DNA of 64,000 nucleotides from DATJPR01 sp963811705 (GTDB lineage Bacteria; Bacteroidota; Ignavibacteria; UBA10030; UBA6906). Below, in pieces: positions 9,601 through 17,089 of this stretch (position 1 is the stretch's first letter; every line of letters begins with the position of its first letter). A program made the translations under genes and the position numbers. The stretch lies in contig CAWESL010000002.1 in NCBI GenBank assembly GCA_963811705.1, positions 372,001 through 436,000 on the forward strand. The letters are read 5' to 3'. The notes under the pieces were generated by a model. The model had not been told where the DNA came from, did no database searches, and worked only from the letters and a program-made list of their open reading frames with translations.

Positions 9601-9931
9601 TCGATTCCAAAACGACGCCGGCGTGCGGGCATTTCTGATCAGCCTTCGCGCAGGGGGGACCGGGCTGAACTTGACCGCGGCAGACTACGTCATCCATTAC
9701 GACCCGTGGTGGAATCCTGCTGTCGAAGCGCAGGCCACCGACCGCACGCACCGGATCGGGCAGACGCGACAGGTGTTCTCCTACAAGCTGATCACGCGGG
9801 ACTCCGTCGAAGAGAAGATCCTTGAACTCCAGGAAAAAAAGAAGAATCTCGTTTCCTCGGTGATTACCACGGAGCCCAGCTTCCTCAAATCGCTCACCCG
9901 CGAAGAGATCGAAGATTTGTTTTCCTCGTAG
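6689..9931 (+). CDS. SNF2-family helicase with N-terminal SWIM zinc finger
   Basis: About 1080 residues. A SWIM zinc finger (C66, C68, C75, H77; CSCGVPGGRCEH) sits near the N-terminus. A roughly 500-residue central part, with no motif I can name, contains an acidic stretch (ETFVDEESDGEFSREEFG). The helicase core starts around residue 620: Walker A in LLADDMGLGKTVQTL, Walker B-like LDESQNIKN in place of DEAH, ALTGTPVENNLTELWS, and the C-terminal RecA half with SLRAGGTGLNLT and DRTHRIGQTRQVFSYK. This is the bacterial HepA/RapA-like DEAD/DEAH SNF2 class, an ATP-driven double-stranded-DNA translocase probably remodelling protein-DNA complexes. ATG 6689 is preferred over a GTG at 6656, though neither has a strong ribosome site. 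It is likely cotranscribed with thyA-folA. Confidence 0.88.
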   Translation: MTIRISDISIQGAAAPEAVRRGRELYLNDAVRLINVEPNGLVAEVRAGKLYKVTIRKSLHQFDLACSCGVPGGRCEHVAAVLYEVRHRQASHLELTPDGPAQETGSGTTYHPARNPKWVKHVARLVGPSPGRPLDERDRRSPWKLAFALHVYKGKRRISPLRIRLRKDGADGQVSVLQSLSLQEQERLSKEDRLILDKMDPTIETFVDEESDGEFSREEFGAETQPGEFFVRENFRWHDVMLLLEGKEVYLETRGSIKGKRVQIDSRPGTMAFNVSESGGDLSFFPEIEWPDSTLPVSDDMTILSGKPLWILVDERVRLVGNVSGEDLIRLKQMASPLVVPAKDRDLFLSRALPALTRRFALRSTGSLFKTIDTAPVPRLYLSESKGELVVRLRFGYGESVEVATEATTPEPHEIHFAGPAIVTVKRDGPSEEAARSSLRASGLRETDHVAQAFRFTPSVEPLLWLTERLPDLLTSGFEVYGQENLTRYRVRNGPSSIAFTVASGIDWFDLSVDARFEGTSASLQAFVEAVREGRRYIRLTDGSYGVLPEEFLKRFKSAAVLGDNAQGALRFSRAHVALLEDLSDGTELTGDEAFQTYRDRLHSFSGISHQSLPETFHATLRPYQHGGYDWLRFLHEFRFGGLLADDMGLGKTVQTLALLAFVHADHAQRPSLIIVPTSLVHNWQREAERFAPELRVLAYHGLDRKQVRKAFEAHDLVVTSYGILRRDIDFLRGVPFTYVILDESQNIKNFASVNARAARHLQAEHRLALTGTPVENNLTELWSQIHFLNPGLLGGLKTFTDHYVRSIERDHDEQTAAALRHILHPFLLRRTKELVAADLPAKFESVVLCDMEDLQRSAYHHWREFYRQAILRSFETVGVRRSTVKVLEGLTKLRLVCCHPSLADERYHGGSGKFSAFEEMLDDILQEGHKVLVFSQFVRMLTILRHHLDRHDIAYEYLDGRTLHRKTHVDRFQNDAGVRAFLISLRAGGTGLNLTAADYVIHYDPWWNPAVEAQATDRTHRIGQTRQVFSYKLITRDSVEEKILELQEKKKNLVSSVITTEPSFLKSLTREEIEDLFSS

Positions 9932-9943
9932 ATCGGAAAAACG

Positions 9944-10029
9944 CCTTCCCCCCACTATTACTTATGTGGAGGGAGGCTCGCTTCCCGCCCTTCCTCCACC
10001 CCAAATTCATCCATATTCTCCACGGAGGG
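9944..10029 (+). promoter_or_regulatory. Leader with mutually exclusive hairpins before the 287-residue protein
   Basis: Three complementary segments lie in the 104-base gap: pyrimidine-rich 9944-9955, GTGGAGGGAGG at 9966-9976, and CCCTTCCTCCAC at 9988-9999. The middle segment can pair with the third over 11 bp (one G-U), or less perfectly with the first. If the third is released, its CCTCC can pair with the Shine-Dalgarno GGAGG at 10024-10028. This resembles an attenuator or anti-Shine-Dalgarno switch, but could simply be a terminator for the helicase gene. Function is inference. Confidence 0.3.
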
Positions 10030-10035
10030 ATTGCC

Positions 10036-10899
10036 ATGTCGGAATCCGATGATCGCATTCAACGCGCACTGAACAATGCCAAAAAAAAGGAACTTGAGGA
10101 GCGGTACGGAGGAGTCTTTGGACCGACCGGATCGTCGCTGCCGCCGGAGATCGAAGCGGATTGGCTTCACGATATCGAGGAACTGGAACGCACATTCGAA
10201 CATGTCGAGTCCACCACCGTGCGTCAGTATCTCGGCGACCCCGACTTCGTTCCGGTGGATTGCATCCCCGAACACGAACTCTCCCGCGCGCTCGAACGCC
10301 TCATGGATCTCCTCGAGGACCACGGCGTCGAGGTCCATACGTTCTCTCCCGTGACCGACGAAGAATTGTACCGGTTCATCACCGAGGAGCTTGTGAACGA
10401 GGAGATCGACGATATCCATATGGAGGGATTGACGCAGGATTTCGTGTATGAGCTGTTCCATCCGAACGACGTTCTCGAGGCAACGTTCTTCGCCGAGCGT
10501 TTTCTCGCCTCGATATTCCGAGGGCGCCCCTCGAGACTCAAACGTGCGCTTGTCCCGACGCAGGCGTGCGGCGATCCGGACATTGCCGACCCCTGTTCAA
10601 CCGTGTATCACGCAGTTCAAATCGCATTTCAGGACGTCGGGACTTTTCTCAGTCACACTGCGACAACGGGCACCTGCCGAGTCGTTGGGCCAGACGCCGT
10701 TGCGACAGTCGCTGTCGAGTGGAGCGCCCTCCGGAAGGGATCGATGGACCAATTTTGTGGGACGACAGAAGCAGTGGTGGAACTCCGGAAGGACCCTCAA
10801 GGGAAATGGCCGGTCGTCACGGTGAGGTTGAGCAACCATGCTCCCGACCGAATTTCCCCGCCCACCCTTGACAAGCGGCCACCGAATTGCGTATTGTGA
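10036..10899 (+). CDS. Conserved hypothetical protein, acidic, 287 residues
   Basis: The start ATG at 10036 is fixed by a strong GGAGGG site seven bases upstream. The protein is soluble, without signal peptide or membrane segments. The N-terminal 30 residues are charged and helical (DRIQRALNNAKKKELEERYG); residues 30-150 are very acidic (EADWLHDIEELERTFEHVES; ITEELVNEEIDDIHMEG). The C-terminal third changes character and is beta-rich (TCRVVGPDAVATVAVEW; VVELRKDPQGKWPVVTVRL), resembling an NTF2/SnoaL-like or PilZ-size sandwich by feel only. I do not recognise the family. It precedes mutT by only 32 bases, so it may be the first gene of the oxidised-guanine repair operon. Confidence 0.75.
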   Translation: MSESDDRIQRALNNAKKKELEERYGGVFGPTGSSLPPEIEADWLHDIEELERTFEHVESTTVRQYLGDPDFVPVDCIPEHELSRALERLMDLLEDHGVEVHTFSPVTDEELYRFITEELVNEEIDDIHMEGLTQDFVYELFHPNDVLEATFFAERFLASIFRGRPSRLKRALVPTQACGDPDIADPCSTVYHAVQIAFQDVGTFLSHTATTGTCRVVGPDAVATVAVEWSALRKGSMDQFCGTTEAVVELRKDPQGKWPVVTVRLSNHAPDRISPPTLDKRPPNCVL

Positions 10900-10931
10900 G
10901 GGGGAAATCGACAAGAACCCTCAGGAATTGC

Positions 10932-11357
10932 ATGCGAGAAGTTGCAGTGGGCATACTCTTTCGCGACGGCCTGATCCTGGCATGTCAGCGAAAGGCCTCG
11001 GCGAATTATGGACTCAAGTGGGAATTCCCCGGCGGGAAGCTCGAACCGGGAGAGTCTCCGCGGGAGGCGCTCGACCGCGAGCTCCAGGAAGAGCTTGCCA
11101 TCCGCGTGAAGACAGCGCGACCATTCCATCGTCAGGAATGGACCTACCCGGAGTCTGCAGCGGGAAGCAATGATGGGACGTTTCGCGTCCACTACTTTCT
11201 CGTCGACGCCTTCGACGGCGAACCGATAAACCGTGCCTTCGCAGACTTCCGTTGGGTTACCGTCGCGGAGCTCTCCACGCTCGATATTCTCGAAGGGAAC
11301 CGTGACGCCATCGCCGTCTTCGACCGTACGATGAACGGAGGACACGCCCGGCGATGA
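10932..11357 (+). CDS. mutT: NUDIX hydrolase, MutT-like 8-oxo-dGTP pyrophosphatase
   Basis: A 141-residue NUDIX protein. The full Nudix box is at residues 34-57 (GGKLEPGESPREALDRE, then LQEELAI), matching Gx5Ex7REUxEExGU apart from Leu/Ala near the end. WEFPGG directly before the box is typical of MutT. Its expected job is hydrolysing 8-oxo-dGTP to the monophosphate so it is not incorporated into DNA. ATG 10932 is chosen over an in-frame upstream start because AGGA lies eight bases before it and the fold starts at REVAVGIL. The stop overlaps mutY by ATGA, and the operon partners strongly support the MutT assignment over other NUDIX activities. Confidence 0.9.
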   Translation: MREVAVGILFRDGLILACQRKASANYGLKWEFPGGKLEPGESPREALDRELQEELAIRVKTARPFHRQEWTYPESAAGSNDGTFRVHYFLVDAFDGEPINRAFADFRWVTVAELSTLDILEGNRDAIAVFDRTMNGGHARR

Positions 11358-12268
11358 TGCCCGATCGATCAGTCCTTACGACGATGCACCGGCATGTGCT
11401 CGGCTGGTATCGAAGGGCGGGTCGCGTGCTCCCCTGGAGGGGAAGATTCGACCCGTATGAAGTGCTTGTTTCCGAGATCATGCTTCAACAGACCCAGGTC
11501 CAGAGAGTCCTCGTCAAGTACCCTGAATTCCTCTCCGCGTTTCCGACAATCAAGCGGCTCGCAACAGCGCCGCAAAAGGAGGTCGTGACGGCCTGGCGCG
11601 GAATGGGGTATAACAACCGCGCCGTGCGCCTGCACCGGCTGGCAAAGTCGGTGGTCAAACGGCATCGACAGGACTGGCCGTCCGATTTGCCGGGCCTCCT
11701 GGCGTTGCCCGGCGTGGGGATCTACACCGCTCATGCCATGATGGCATTCGCGTTTCGACAACGGGTCCCCGTCGTCGACATCAATATCCGGCGGGTCCTC
11801 TCGCGGGTGTTCTGGCGAATGAAGGATACGGGGTCGATGCGGACGGAACGCGAGATCCGGGACATCGCAGGGGCAATCCTCCCCGCGAGAAACGTGTACG
11901 ACTGGAACCAGGCATTGATGGATCTCGGATCCCTGGTGTGTACGGCGCGGTCGCCGGACTGCAACGCTTGCCCGATCGCCCGCGAATGCCTGTCGGCGCG
12001 GAGAATGCAACCGCGACCACAACGACATCCCTCCCGGGAACCTTCGCGGGGCGGGATACCCAATCGCACGTACCGCGGCAAGATCATCGACGCCCTGCGT
12101 TCACGCCGGACCGGAATCGGTCTTGCGCGGCTCGGGCCCATGATCATGCCCGACTTCAGCAGGCGGGATCTGCCCTGGCTTCACGCGCTGATTGACGCCC
12201 TTGAAACCGACGGGCTCGTCCGGGTCACACTGCGGCACAATCTCTCACCGGTCGTTTCTCTGGCATGA
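11354..12268 (+). CDS. mutY: A/G-specific adenine glycosylase, short form
   Basis: A 304-residue base-excision enzyme that removes adenine mispaired with 8-oxoguanine. It has SEIMLQQTQV (residues 40-49; catalytic Glu41), the helix-hairpin-helix LPGVGIYTAHAMM, catalytic Asp142 in VVDINIRRVLSRVF, and a [4Fe-4S] loop with Cys196, 203, 206 and 212 (Cx6Cx2Cx5C). E. coli MutY has 350 residues with a MutT-like C-terminal domain. Here only about 85 residues follow the cluster, beginning with a basic linker and then YRGKIIDALRSRRTG, a short winged-helix-like segment as in some actinobacterial homologues. The start overlaps mutT and the stop overlaps ogg2, both by ATGA. Confidence 0.93.
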   Translation: MMPDRSVLTTMHRHVLGWYRRAGRVLPWRGRFDPYEVLVSEIMLQQTQVQRVLVKYPEFLSAFPTIKRLATAPQKEVVTAWRGMGYNNRAVRLHRLAKSVVKRHRQDWPSDLPGLLALPGVGIYTAHAMMAFAFRQRVPVVDINIRRVLSRVFWRMKDTGSMRTEREIRDIAGAILPARNVYDWNQALMDLGSLVCTARSPDCNACPIARECLSARRMQPRPQRHPSREPSRGGIPNRTYRGKIIDALRSRRTGIGLARLGPMIMPDFSRRDLPWLHALIDALETDGLVRVTLRHNLSPVVSLA

Positions 12269-12900
12269 TGAGTCGACAGGAACTCGATCAAAAGCAGCTT
12301 CAAACCGAGTTTGCAGCGAAGAAGGCGGCGATTCGCACGCGCCTCGCAGAATTCGCCTCTGTCCCGCCGCAGGAATATTTCTATGAGCTGGTGTATTGCC
12401 TTCTGACGCCACAGTCGAGCGCTGTGAACGCTGCAAAAGTGGTTGCGCTGCTTCGTGACGCGGACGCGCGTCGACTGGAGTTGTCGCTGCCCGAAGTTCT
12501 CGGCGACCGGCGGCACTATATCCGGTTCCACAACACCAAAGCCAGGCGCATCACCGGGGTCCGCTCAAGAATCTCCGAAGTCGTTGTCGCGATTCAGAAC
12601 ACGAACGACTCCGCGGAGCTCCGCCAGTGGCTCGTGGACAACGTTGACGGATTCGGCCTGAAGGAAGCGTCGCATTTCCTGCGGAACATCGGTCGACGAA
12701 ACCTTGCCATTCTCGATCGTCACATCCTTCGCAACCTCCTGCGCTACCGTATCATCCGATCGTTGCCGAAAACGTTGACTCCCAAGCGGTATTTCCTCAT
12801 CGAGGAGAAGTTCTTGCGGTTTGCCGGGAAGAGCGGGATCTCGATGGACGAACTGGATCTCCTCTTTTGGAGCAGAGAAACGGGACAGATTTTGAAGTGA
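12265..12900 (+). CDS. ogg: N-glycosylase/DNA lyase, Ogg2 type (8-oxoguanine excision)
   Basis: A 211-residue HhH-GPD superfamily enzyme of the archaeal/thermophile Ogg2 class. The key region is VDGFGLKEASHFLRN with the Schiff-base Lys133, and LAILDRHIL with Asp151; the 18-residue Lys-Asp spacing equals that of the Methanocaldococcus Ogg (Lys129/Asp147, from memory). The short C-terminus ending in a lysine is also typical, since this class uses its terminal residue for base recognition. It removes 8-oxoG opposite C and cleaves the strand, replacing MutM. The start overlaps mutY by ATGA. No MutM/Fpg is seen in the window. Confidence 0.9.
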   Translation: MMSRQELDQKQLQTEFAAKKAAIRTRLAEFASVPPQEYFYELVYCLLTPQSSAVNAAKVVALLRDADARRLELSLPEVLGDRRHYIRFHNTKARRITGVRSRISEVVVAIQNTNDSAELRQWLVDNVDGFGLKEASHFLRNIGRRNLAILDRHILRNLLRYRIIRSLPKTLTPKRYFLIEEKFLRFAGKSGISMDELDLLFWSRETGQILK

Positions 12901-13122
12901 GGCCGGGCACAACGGTTGTTCTTTCCTCTCGATCTTCATAGATTGTGGACAACGACGATACGCGCCTCCATGCATCCAATCTCGATTCAGATCATCACCC
13001 GCGACAACGCAAGTCAACGCGAGATCCGGCGCCAGTACATGGCCCAGTCGCGATTTCCCCGCTGGGAGATGCTCAAAATCTTCGTCCACGCACTCTTCCA
13101 TGTTAAATTCCGCTGACCTGTC

Positions 13123-13620
13123 ATGGCCGACACATTTTCATTTGATATCATTTCGGAAGTCAACCTGCAGGAGGTCGATAACGCGGTCAATCAGGCCCGA
13201 AAAGAGATCGCCCAGCGTTATGACTTCAAAGGCTCGAAAAGCTCGATCGAACTTTCCCAGAAGGACAAGACCATCACCGTGGTCTCTGACGACGACTTCA
13301 AACTCAAGAGCGTCGTCGACATTCTCCAGGAGAAACTCATCAAGCGCGGCGTGCCCCTGAAGGCCTTGAAGTACGGGAACCCGGAAACCGCGGCGGCGGG
13401 GACCATGCGACAGGTGATTACGCTGCAAGTCGGCATCGACAAGGAAAACGGAAAGTTGATCGTCAAATTGATCAAGGACAGCAAGGTGAGGGTGCAGGCA
13501 CAGATTATGGAGGATCAGGTCCGCGTCAGCGGAAAAAACAAAGATGATCTCCAATCAGTCATCGCGATGGTGCGAAAAGCCGATTACCCGTTCGCCGTTC
13601 AGTTCACCAACTACCGCTAA
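13123..13620 (+). CDS. yajQ: YajQ family nucleotide-binding protein
   Basis: A 165-residue cytosolic YajQ/UPF0234 protein with two ferredoxin-like halves. It starts with the conserved DTFSFDIISEVNLQEVDNA and has QRYDFKGSKSSIEL, the central PETAAAGTMRQVITLQVGI and KDSKVRVQAQIMEDQVRVSG, and ends DYPFAVQFTNYR, all textbook for the family. Homologues bind cyclic di-GMP (Xanthomonas) and nucleic acid; the function here is not settled. The 222 bases upstream contain no convincing gene. The amidase frame begins directly at the stop, so both are probably in one transcript. Confidence 0.95.
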   Translation: MADTFSFDIISEVNLQEVDNAVNQARKEIAQRYDFKGSKSSIELSQKDKTITVVSDDDFKLKSVVDILQEKLIKRGVPLKALKYGNPETAAAGTMRQVITLQVGIDKENGKLIVKLIKDSKVRVQAQIMEDQVRVSGKNKDDLQSVIAMVRKADYPFAVQFTNYR

Positions 13621-13623
13621 GTG

Positions 13624-15183
13624 ATGACCCGCGGCACTCCCCTTTTCAGCTGCCTTCTTGCGGTCGTGTTGTGTTGTCCCCCCGTCTTCGCGCAGGCACC
13701 GCAGGAATCACTCCGCGTCGATTTCGTCGACGGCTCCCGTCCGCAGACGACGATCGGCGTCTTCACGAGAAGCGGCGCGCGATTCGTCTCCGCCAATGAA
13801 ATCGTCGCCCTCCTCCGGCTCTCGATCATCGACGAGACGCCGAAAGCGTTTACTTTCTCCGTCGATCGCGGCACGGTGCACCTGATCAAAGGCAATCCCT
13901 TCCTTGTGGTGACCGATTCGGCAGGCCTCCCGGCCGGCTATCAGTTGACCAGCGATGTGATGGTGCTGCACAGCCGGTTTTACGCCCCCCTCCAACAGTT
14001 CCTGGATGTTCTTTCCGCCCGGCTTTCGACCCGGATCGCCCTTGATTCCTCCGGGACCGTCCTGCAGATTGGAACCATCCCCCCCGTCATTCCCGGAACG
14101 ATCATTGCGTCGATCGCGATGGAGACAAAGGCCAACGGAATGCTGATCCGCATACCCCTTTCGCCCTCGCTCACGGAGATCGAGCACTGGGTTACCCCCG
14201 AGGGGTGGCTCTATCTAACGATCGCCGGCGCAATCGGCGACGTCGCTTCGCTCAATGCGACGAAGCCGGAAGGATTCATCAAGAAGGTGGTCGCGACGCA
14301 GTTTACCGGGTCGCTGCAACTCTCGTTCCGTCTCTCCGAGCAATCCGTCGATGACGAAGTCAGCAGGGACCCGGCGAACGGGGACCTGATCGTGGTGCTC
14401 CGGAAGAACGAATCCAGCGATCCGCTCAATCTCGATCTTTCGCGCAAGCGCGACCGCTGGGCGCTCGACGTCATCGTCATTGATCCCGGCCACGGAGGAA
14501 GAGACGGCGGTGCCATCGGAGTGACCGGCGTCAGGGAAAAGGACGTCACGCTTGGGATTGCGTTGAAACTCGGGGCATTGATCAAGCGTCAGATGAAAAA
14601 CGTCAAGGTCGTCTACACCAGAACGACGGACAAATTCGTCGAACTGGACAAGCGGGGCACCATTGCCAACGAGGCAGGCGGAAAACTCTTCATCAGCATC
14701 CATTGCAACTCCATGCCCCGGAAACCGAATCCCACCCGCGGCTTCGAGGTGTACCTGCTTCGTCCGGGGAAGACCGACGATGCGGTCGCGATCGCGGAAC
14801 GGGAAAACGCTGTCATCAAACTTGAGGAAGGGTACCAGCAGAAGTACAAGCAGCTCACGGACGAGAACTTCATTCTCACCACGATGGCGCAGAGCGCCCA
14901 CGTGAAGGCCAGCGAGGAATTCGCCAATATCCTGCAGAGTGAAATGGAGGCGCACGCGGGGATCCCCAACCGCGGAGTCAAGCAGGCCGGCTTTTATGTC
15001 CTCGTCGGCGCGTCGATGCCGAACGTGCTGATTGAGACCGCGTATCTCTCCAACCGGCAGGATGAGCAATTTCTGAGATCGGAACGGGGACAACAGAAGA
15101 TCGCGGAATCGATCGCCGCTGCGGTAAAACGGTACAACAACGAGTACGACCTGCTGCTTCAGGAAGGGAATGCGGAGCGGTGA
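13624..15183 (+). CDS. N-acetylmuramoyl-L-alanine amidase (Amidase_3)
   Basis: About 519 residues, exported through a signal peptide (residues 1-24, ending VFAQA). The N-terminal half (about 25-270) is beta-rich and looks like a copper-amine-oxidase-N-like region followed by an AMIN-type domain. The C-terminal Amidase_3 domain starts at VIVIDPGHGGRDGGAIG. Zinc ligands visible are the His of DPGHGG (near residue 290), the Glu of VREKDVTL and the His of ISIHCNS (near 358); the catalytic Glu is in IETAYLSN (near 471). It cleaves the bond between MurNAc and L-Ala during peptidoglycan turnover or daughter-cell separation. GTG 13621 is an equally possible start. It ends convergent with the Nramp gene. 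Confidence 0.93.
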   Translation: MTRGTPLFSCLLAVVLCCPPVFAQAPQESLRVDFVDGSRPQTTIGVFTRSGARFVSANEIVALLRLSIIDETPKAFTFSVDRGTVHLIKGNPFLVVTDSAGLPAGYQLTSDVMVLHSRFYAPLQQFLDVLSARLSTRIALDSSGTVLQIGTIPPVIPGTIIASIAMETKANGMLIRIPLSPSLTEIEHWVTPEGWLYLTIAGAIGDVASLNATKPEGFIKKVVATQFTGSLQLSFRLSEQSVDDEVSRDPANGDLIVVLRKNESSDPLNLDLSRKRDRWALDVIVIDPGHGGRDGGAIGVTGVREKDVTLGIALKLGALIKRQMKNVKVVYTRTTDKFVELDKRGTIANEAGGKLFISIHCNSMPRKPNPTRGFEVYLLRPGKTDDAVAIAERENAVIKLEEGYQQKYKQLTDENFILTTMAQSAHVKASEEFANILQSEMEAHAGIPNRGVKQAGFYVLVGASMPNVLIETAYLSNRQDEQFLRSERGQQKIAESIAAAVKRYNNEYDLLLQEGNAER

Positions 15184-15200
15184 CGGTTGTCCGCAACGCG

Positions 15201-17078
15201 TCAGCGGACGACGAGGATGGGAATTTCGAGCTTGTGGCGGACTTCGGAGACTGACGTCCCGAGGAAGAGGTCGGCGACCATGCGATGACCGTGTCCGCCC
15301 ATGACGAGAATGTCGATGTTGCTTTCCTTTGCGAGGCGCACGATTTCCGAAGGGACATCGTGACCGTATCCGAGCGAATAGTGTGTTTCCACGCCGGCCT
15401 TGTTCATCTGGTCCGCCAGTCCCGCCAACTCCTCAAGATCCTCTCTCGCCTCCTTGTCGAACGCCTGCGTCCCGAACACCTGCCCGGCCACCCCTTCGAC
15501 CACGTGGAAGAGTTGCACGGTGGCGTGATGGAACGATGCCAGGGAGTGGGCATGCGAAAGGACCTTCGGATCCATCGCGCCGAAGTCGAGCGCGACGCCG
15601 ATCCGTTTATATTGCTCGCCGAGGAACCCCACTTCCGTTCGCGCCCTGGGAGCGGGCGTTGTTTTCGGCAGCCGCCACGAAATCGGGACCGCGACATAAA
15701 TGAGCAGCAAGGCGCAACCGGCGGCGAAGGGAACCGCTGTGATCCAGATCCAGAACCCCGCCGGACCCGCGTTCCGGATCCATCCGCTGAGCGTGTCGGA
15801 AATCAGGTTGGCGTTCAGTGCGACGATGACGATCGCGGTCGACCAGGCCAGGACCTTCGCCCACATGGCATTCGCGAACACGCCCATGATCTTCCGGTCC
15901 CCGGTAAACTTGATCAACGGGACGACGGCGAACGGGAGCTGCATGCTCAGGATCACCTGGCTGACGATGAGCAGATCGTACGATCCGTTGTCGCCCGCGA
16001 GGCTGATGACGATGACCGCAGGAATGATCGCGATCATCCGGGTGATCAATCGCCGGAGAATGGGACGGATCTTGAAATGCATGAAGCCTTCCATCACGAT
16101 CTGCCCGGCCAGCGTTCCGGTGACCGTCGAACTCTGTCCCGAACTGATCAAGGCGACGGCAAACAACGCGCTTGCAAGAGCCGTCCCGAGCACCGGAGAG
16201 AGAAGCTGATACGCCTGCTGGATTTCCGTGACGATGATGCCGTTCCTGAAGAAGACGGCCGCAGCGACGATGAGGATCGCGCTGTTGATGAGGAAGGCAC
16301 CATTCAGCGCAATGGCGGTGTCAACGAAGTTGTAGCGGCACGCGAGGCGTTTCCCTTCGATCGACTGGTCCACGGCGCGTGTTTGCACTAATGCCGAATG
16401 GAGATACAGATTGTGCGGCATCACCGTCGCACCCAGGATCCCGACCGCGATGAACAGATTGTCCCGTGTGAGCCGCGGCGTGAAGCCCTGGATCAATCCG
16501 CTCCAGTCCGGTTTGGAGAGGAATACCTCGATGCCGAAACAGACCCCGATCGTGGCGATGAAGACCAGGATCATCGCCTCCATCTTGCGAATCCCGAAAT
16601 GTTGGATCGCAAGGAACAACATCGTATCCAAGCCCGTGATGATCACGCCGTACACGAGCGGAACCCCGAACAGGAGATTGAGGCCGATGGCGGTCCCCAG
16701 GACTTCCGCGAGGTCGCACGCAGCGATAGCGATTTCGCACATGATCCAGAGCGCGGTCACAACAGGCCGGGGATAGTTCTCCCGGCATGCCTGCGCCAGA
16801 TCGCGCCCGGTGGCGATCCCCATCCTCGCTGCGAGCGTCTGGAGAATCACCGCCATGACATTCGACATCAACAACACCCAGATCAACTGGTATCCAAACC
16901 GCGCACCGCCTTCGATGTCCGTCGCCCAATTGCCGGGGTCCATGTACCCAACGCTGACGAGATACGCGGGGCCGACAAAAGCGAGGAGGCGTTTGAACGT
17001 GCCGACACCTTTCGGGATCTCCACGCTGCTGTGCACTTCGGAAAGCGAGACCTGGCTATTTTTATTGCGTGAGACCAC
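15201..17078 (-). CDS. Nramp/MntH divalent-metal transporter fused to a universal stress protein domain
   Basis: 625 residues. Residues about 25-455 are an Nramp transporter with 11-12 membrane segments, the metal-binding DPGN motif (Asp47, Asn50) and the TM6 motif with Ala217, Met220 and PHNLYLHS, implying H+-coupled Mn2+/Fe2+ import. After a short cytosolic linker, residues about 480-625 form a UspA domain (YKRIGVALDFGAMDPKVL at its start; ATP-type loop GGHGHRMVADLFLGTSVSEV). The fusion suggests nucleotide-dependent control of metal uptake. The start is GTG with GAAGGA six bases upstream. It lies downstream of the LolA-like gene by only 11 bases, so it may be in the same transcript. Confidence 0.93.
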   Translation of the reverse strand: MVSRNKNSQVSLSEVHSSVEIPKGVGTFKRLLAFVGPAYLVSVGYMDPGNWATDIEGGARFGYQLIWVLLMSNVMAVILQTLAARMGIATGRDLAQACRENYPRPVVTALWIMCEIAIAACDLAEVLGTAIGLNLLFGVPLVYGVIITGLDTMLFLAIQHFGIRKMEAMILVFIATIGVCFGIEVFLSKPDWSGLIQGFTPRLTRDNLFIAVGILGATVMPHNLYLHSALVQTRAVDQSIEGKRLACRYNFVDTAIALNGAFLINSAILIVAAAVFFRNGIIVTEIQQAYQLLSPVLGTALASALFAVALISSGQSSTVTGTLAGQIVMEGFMHFKIRPILRRLITRMIAIIPAVIVISLAGDNGSYDLLIVSQVILSMQLPFAVVPLIKFTGDRKIMGVFANAMWAKVLAWSTAIVIVALNANLISDTLSGWIRNAGPAGFWIWITAVPFAAGCALLLIYVAVPISWRLPKTTPAPRARTEVGFLGEQYKRIGVALDFGAMDPKVLSHAHSLASFHHATVQLFHVVEGVAGQVFGTQAFDKEAREDLEELAGLADQMNKAGVETHYSLGYGHDVPSEIVRLAKESNIDILVMGGHGHRMVADLFLGTSVSEVRHKLEIPILVVR

Positions 17079-17089
17079 GGGTCCTTCTG

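Noticed and set aside
8012..9955. Long minus-strand open frame of 647 codons
   Set aside because: It is antisense to the SNF2 helicase, whose motifs are unmistakable; high GC leaves opposite frames open.
12916..13116. Small 66-codon frame between ogg2 and yajQ
   Set aside because: No ribosome site, no recognisable motif, and it ends just before yajQ; treated as intergenic.
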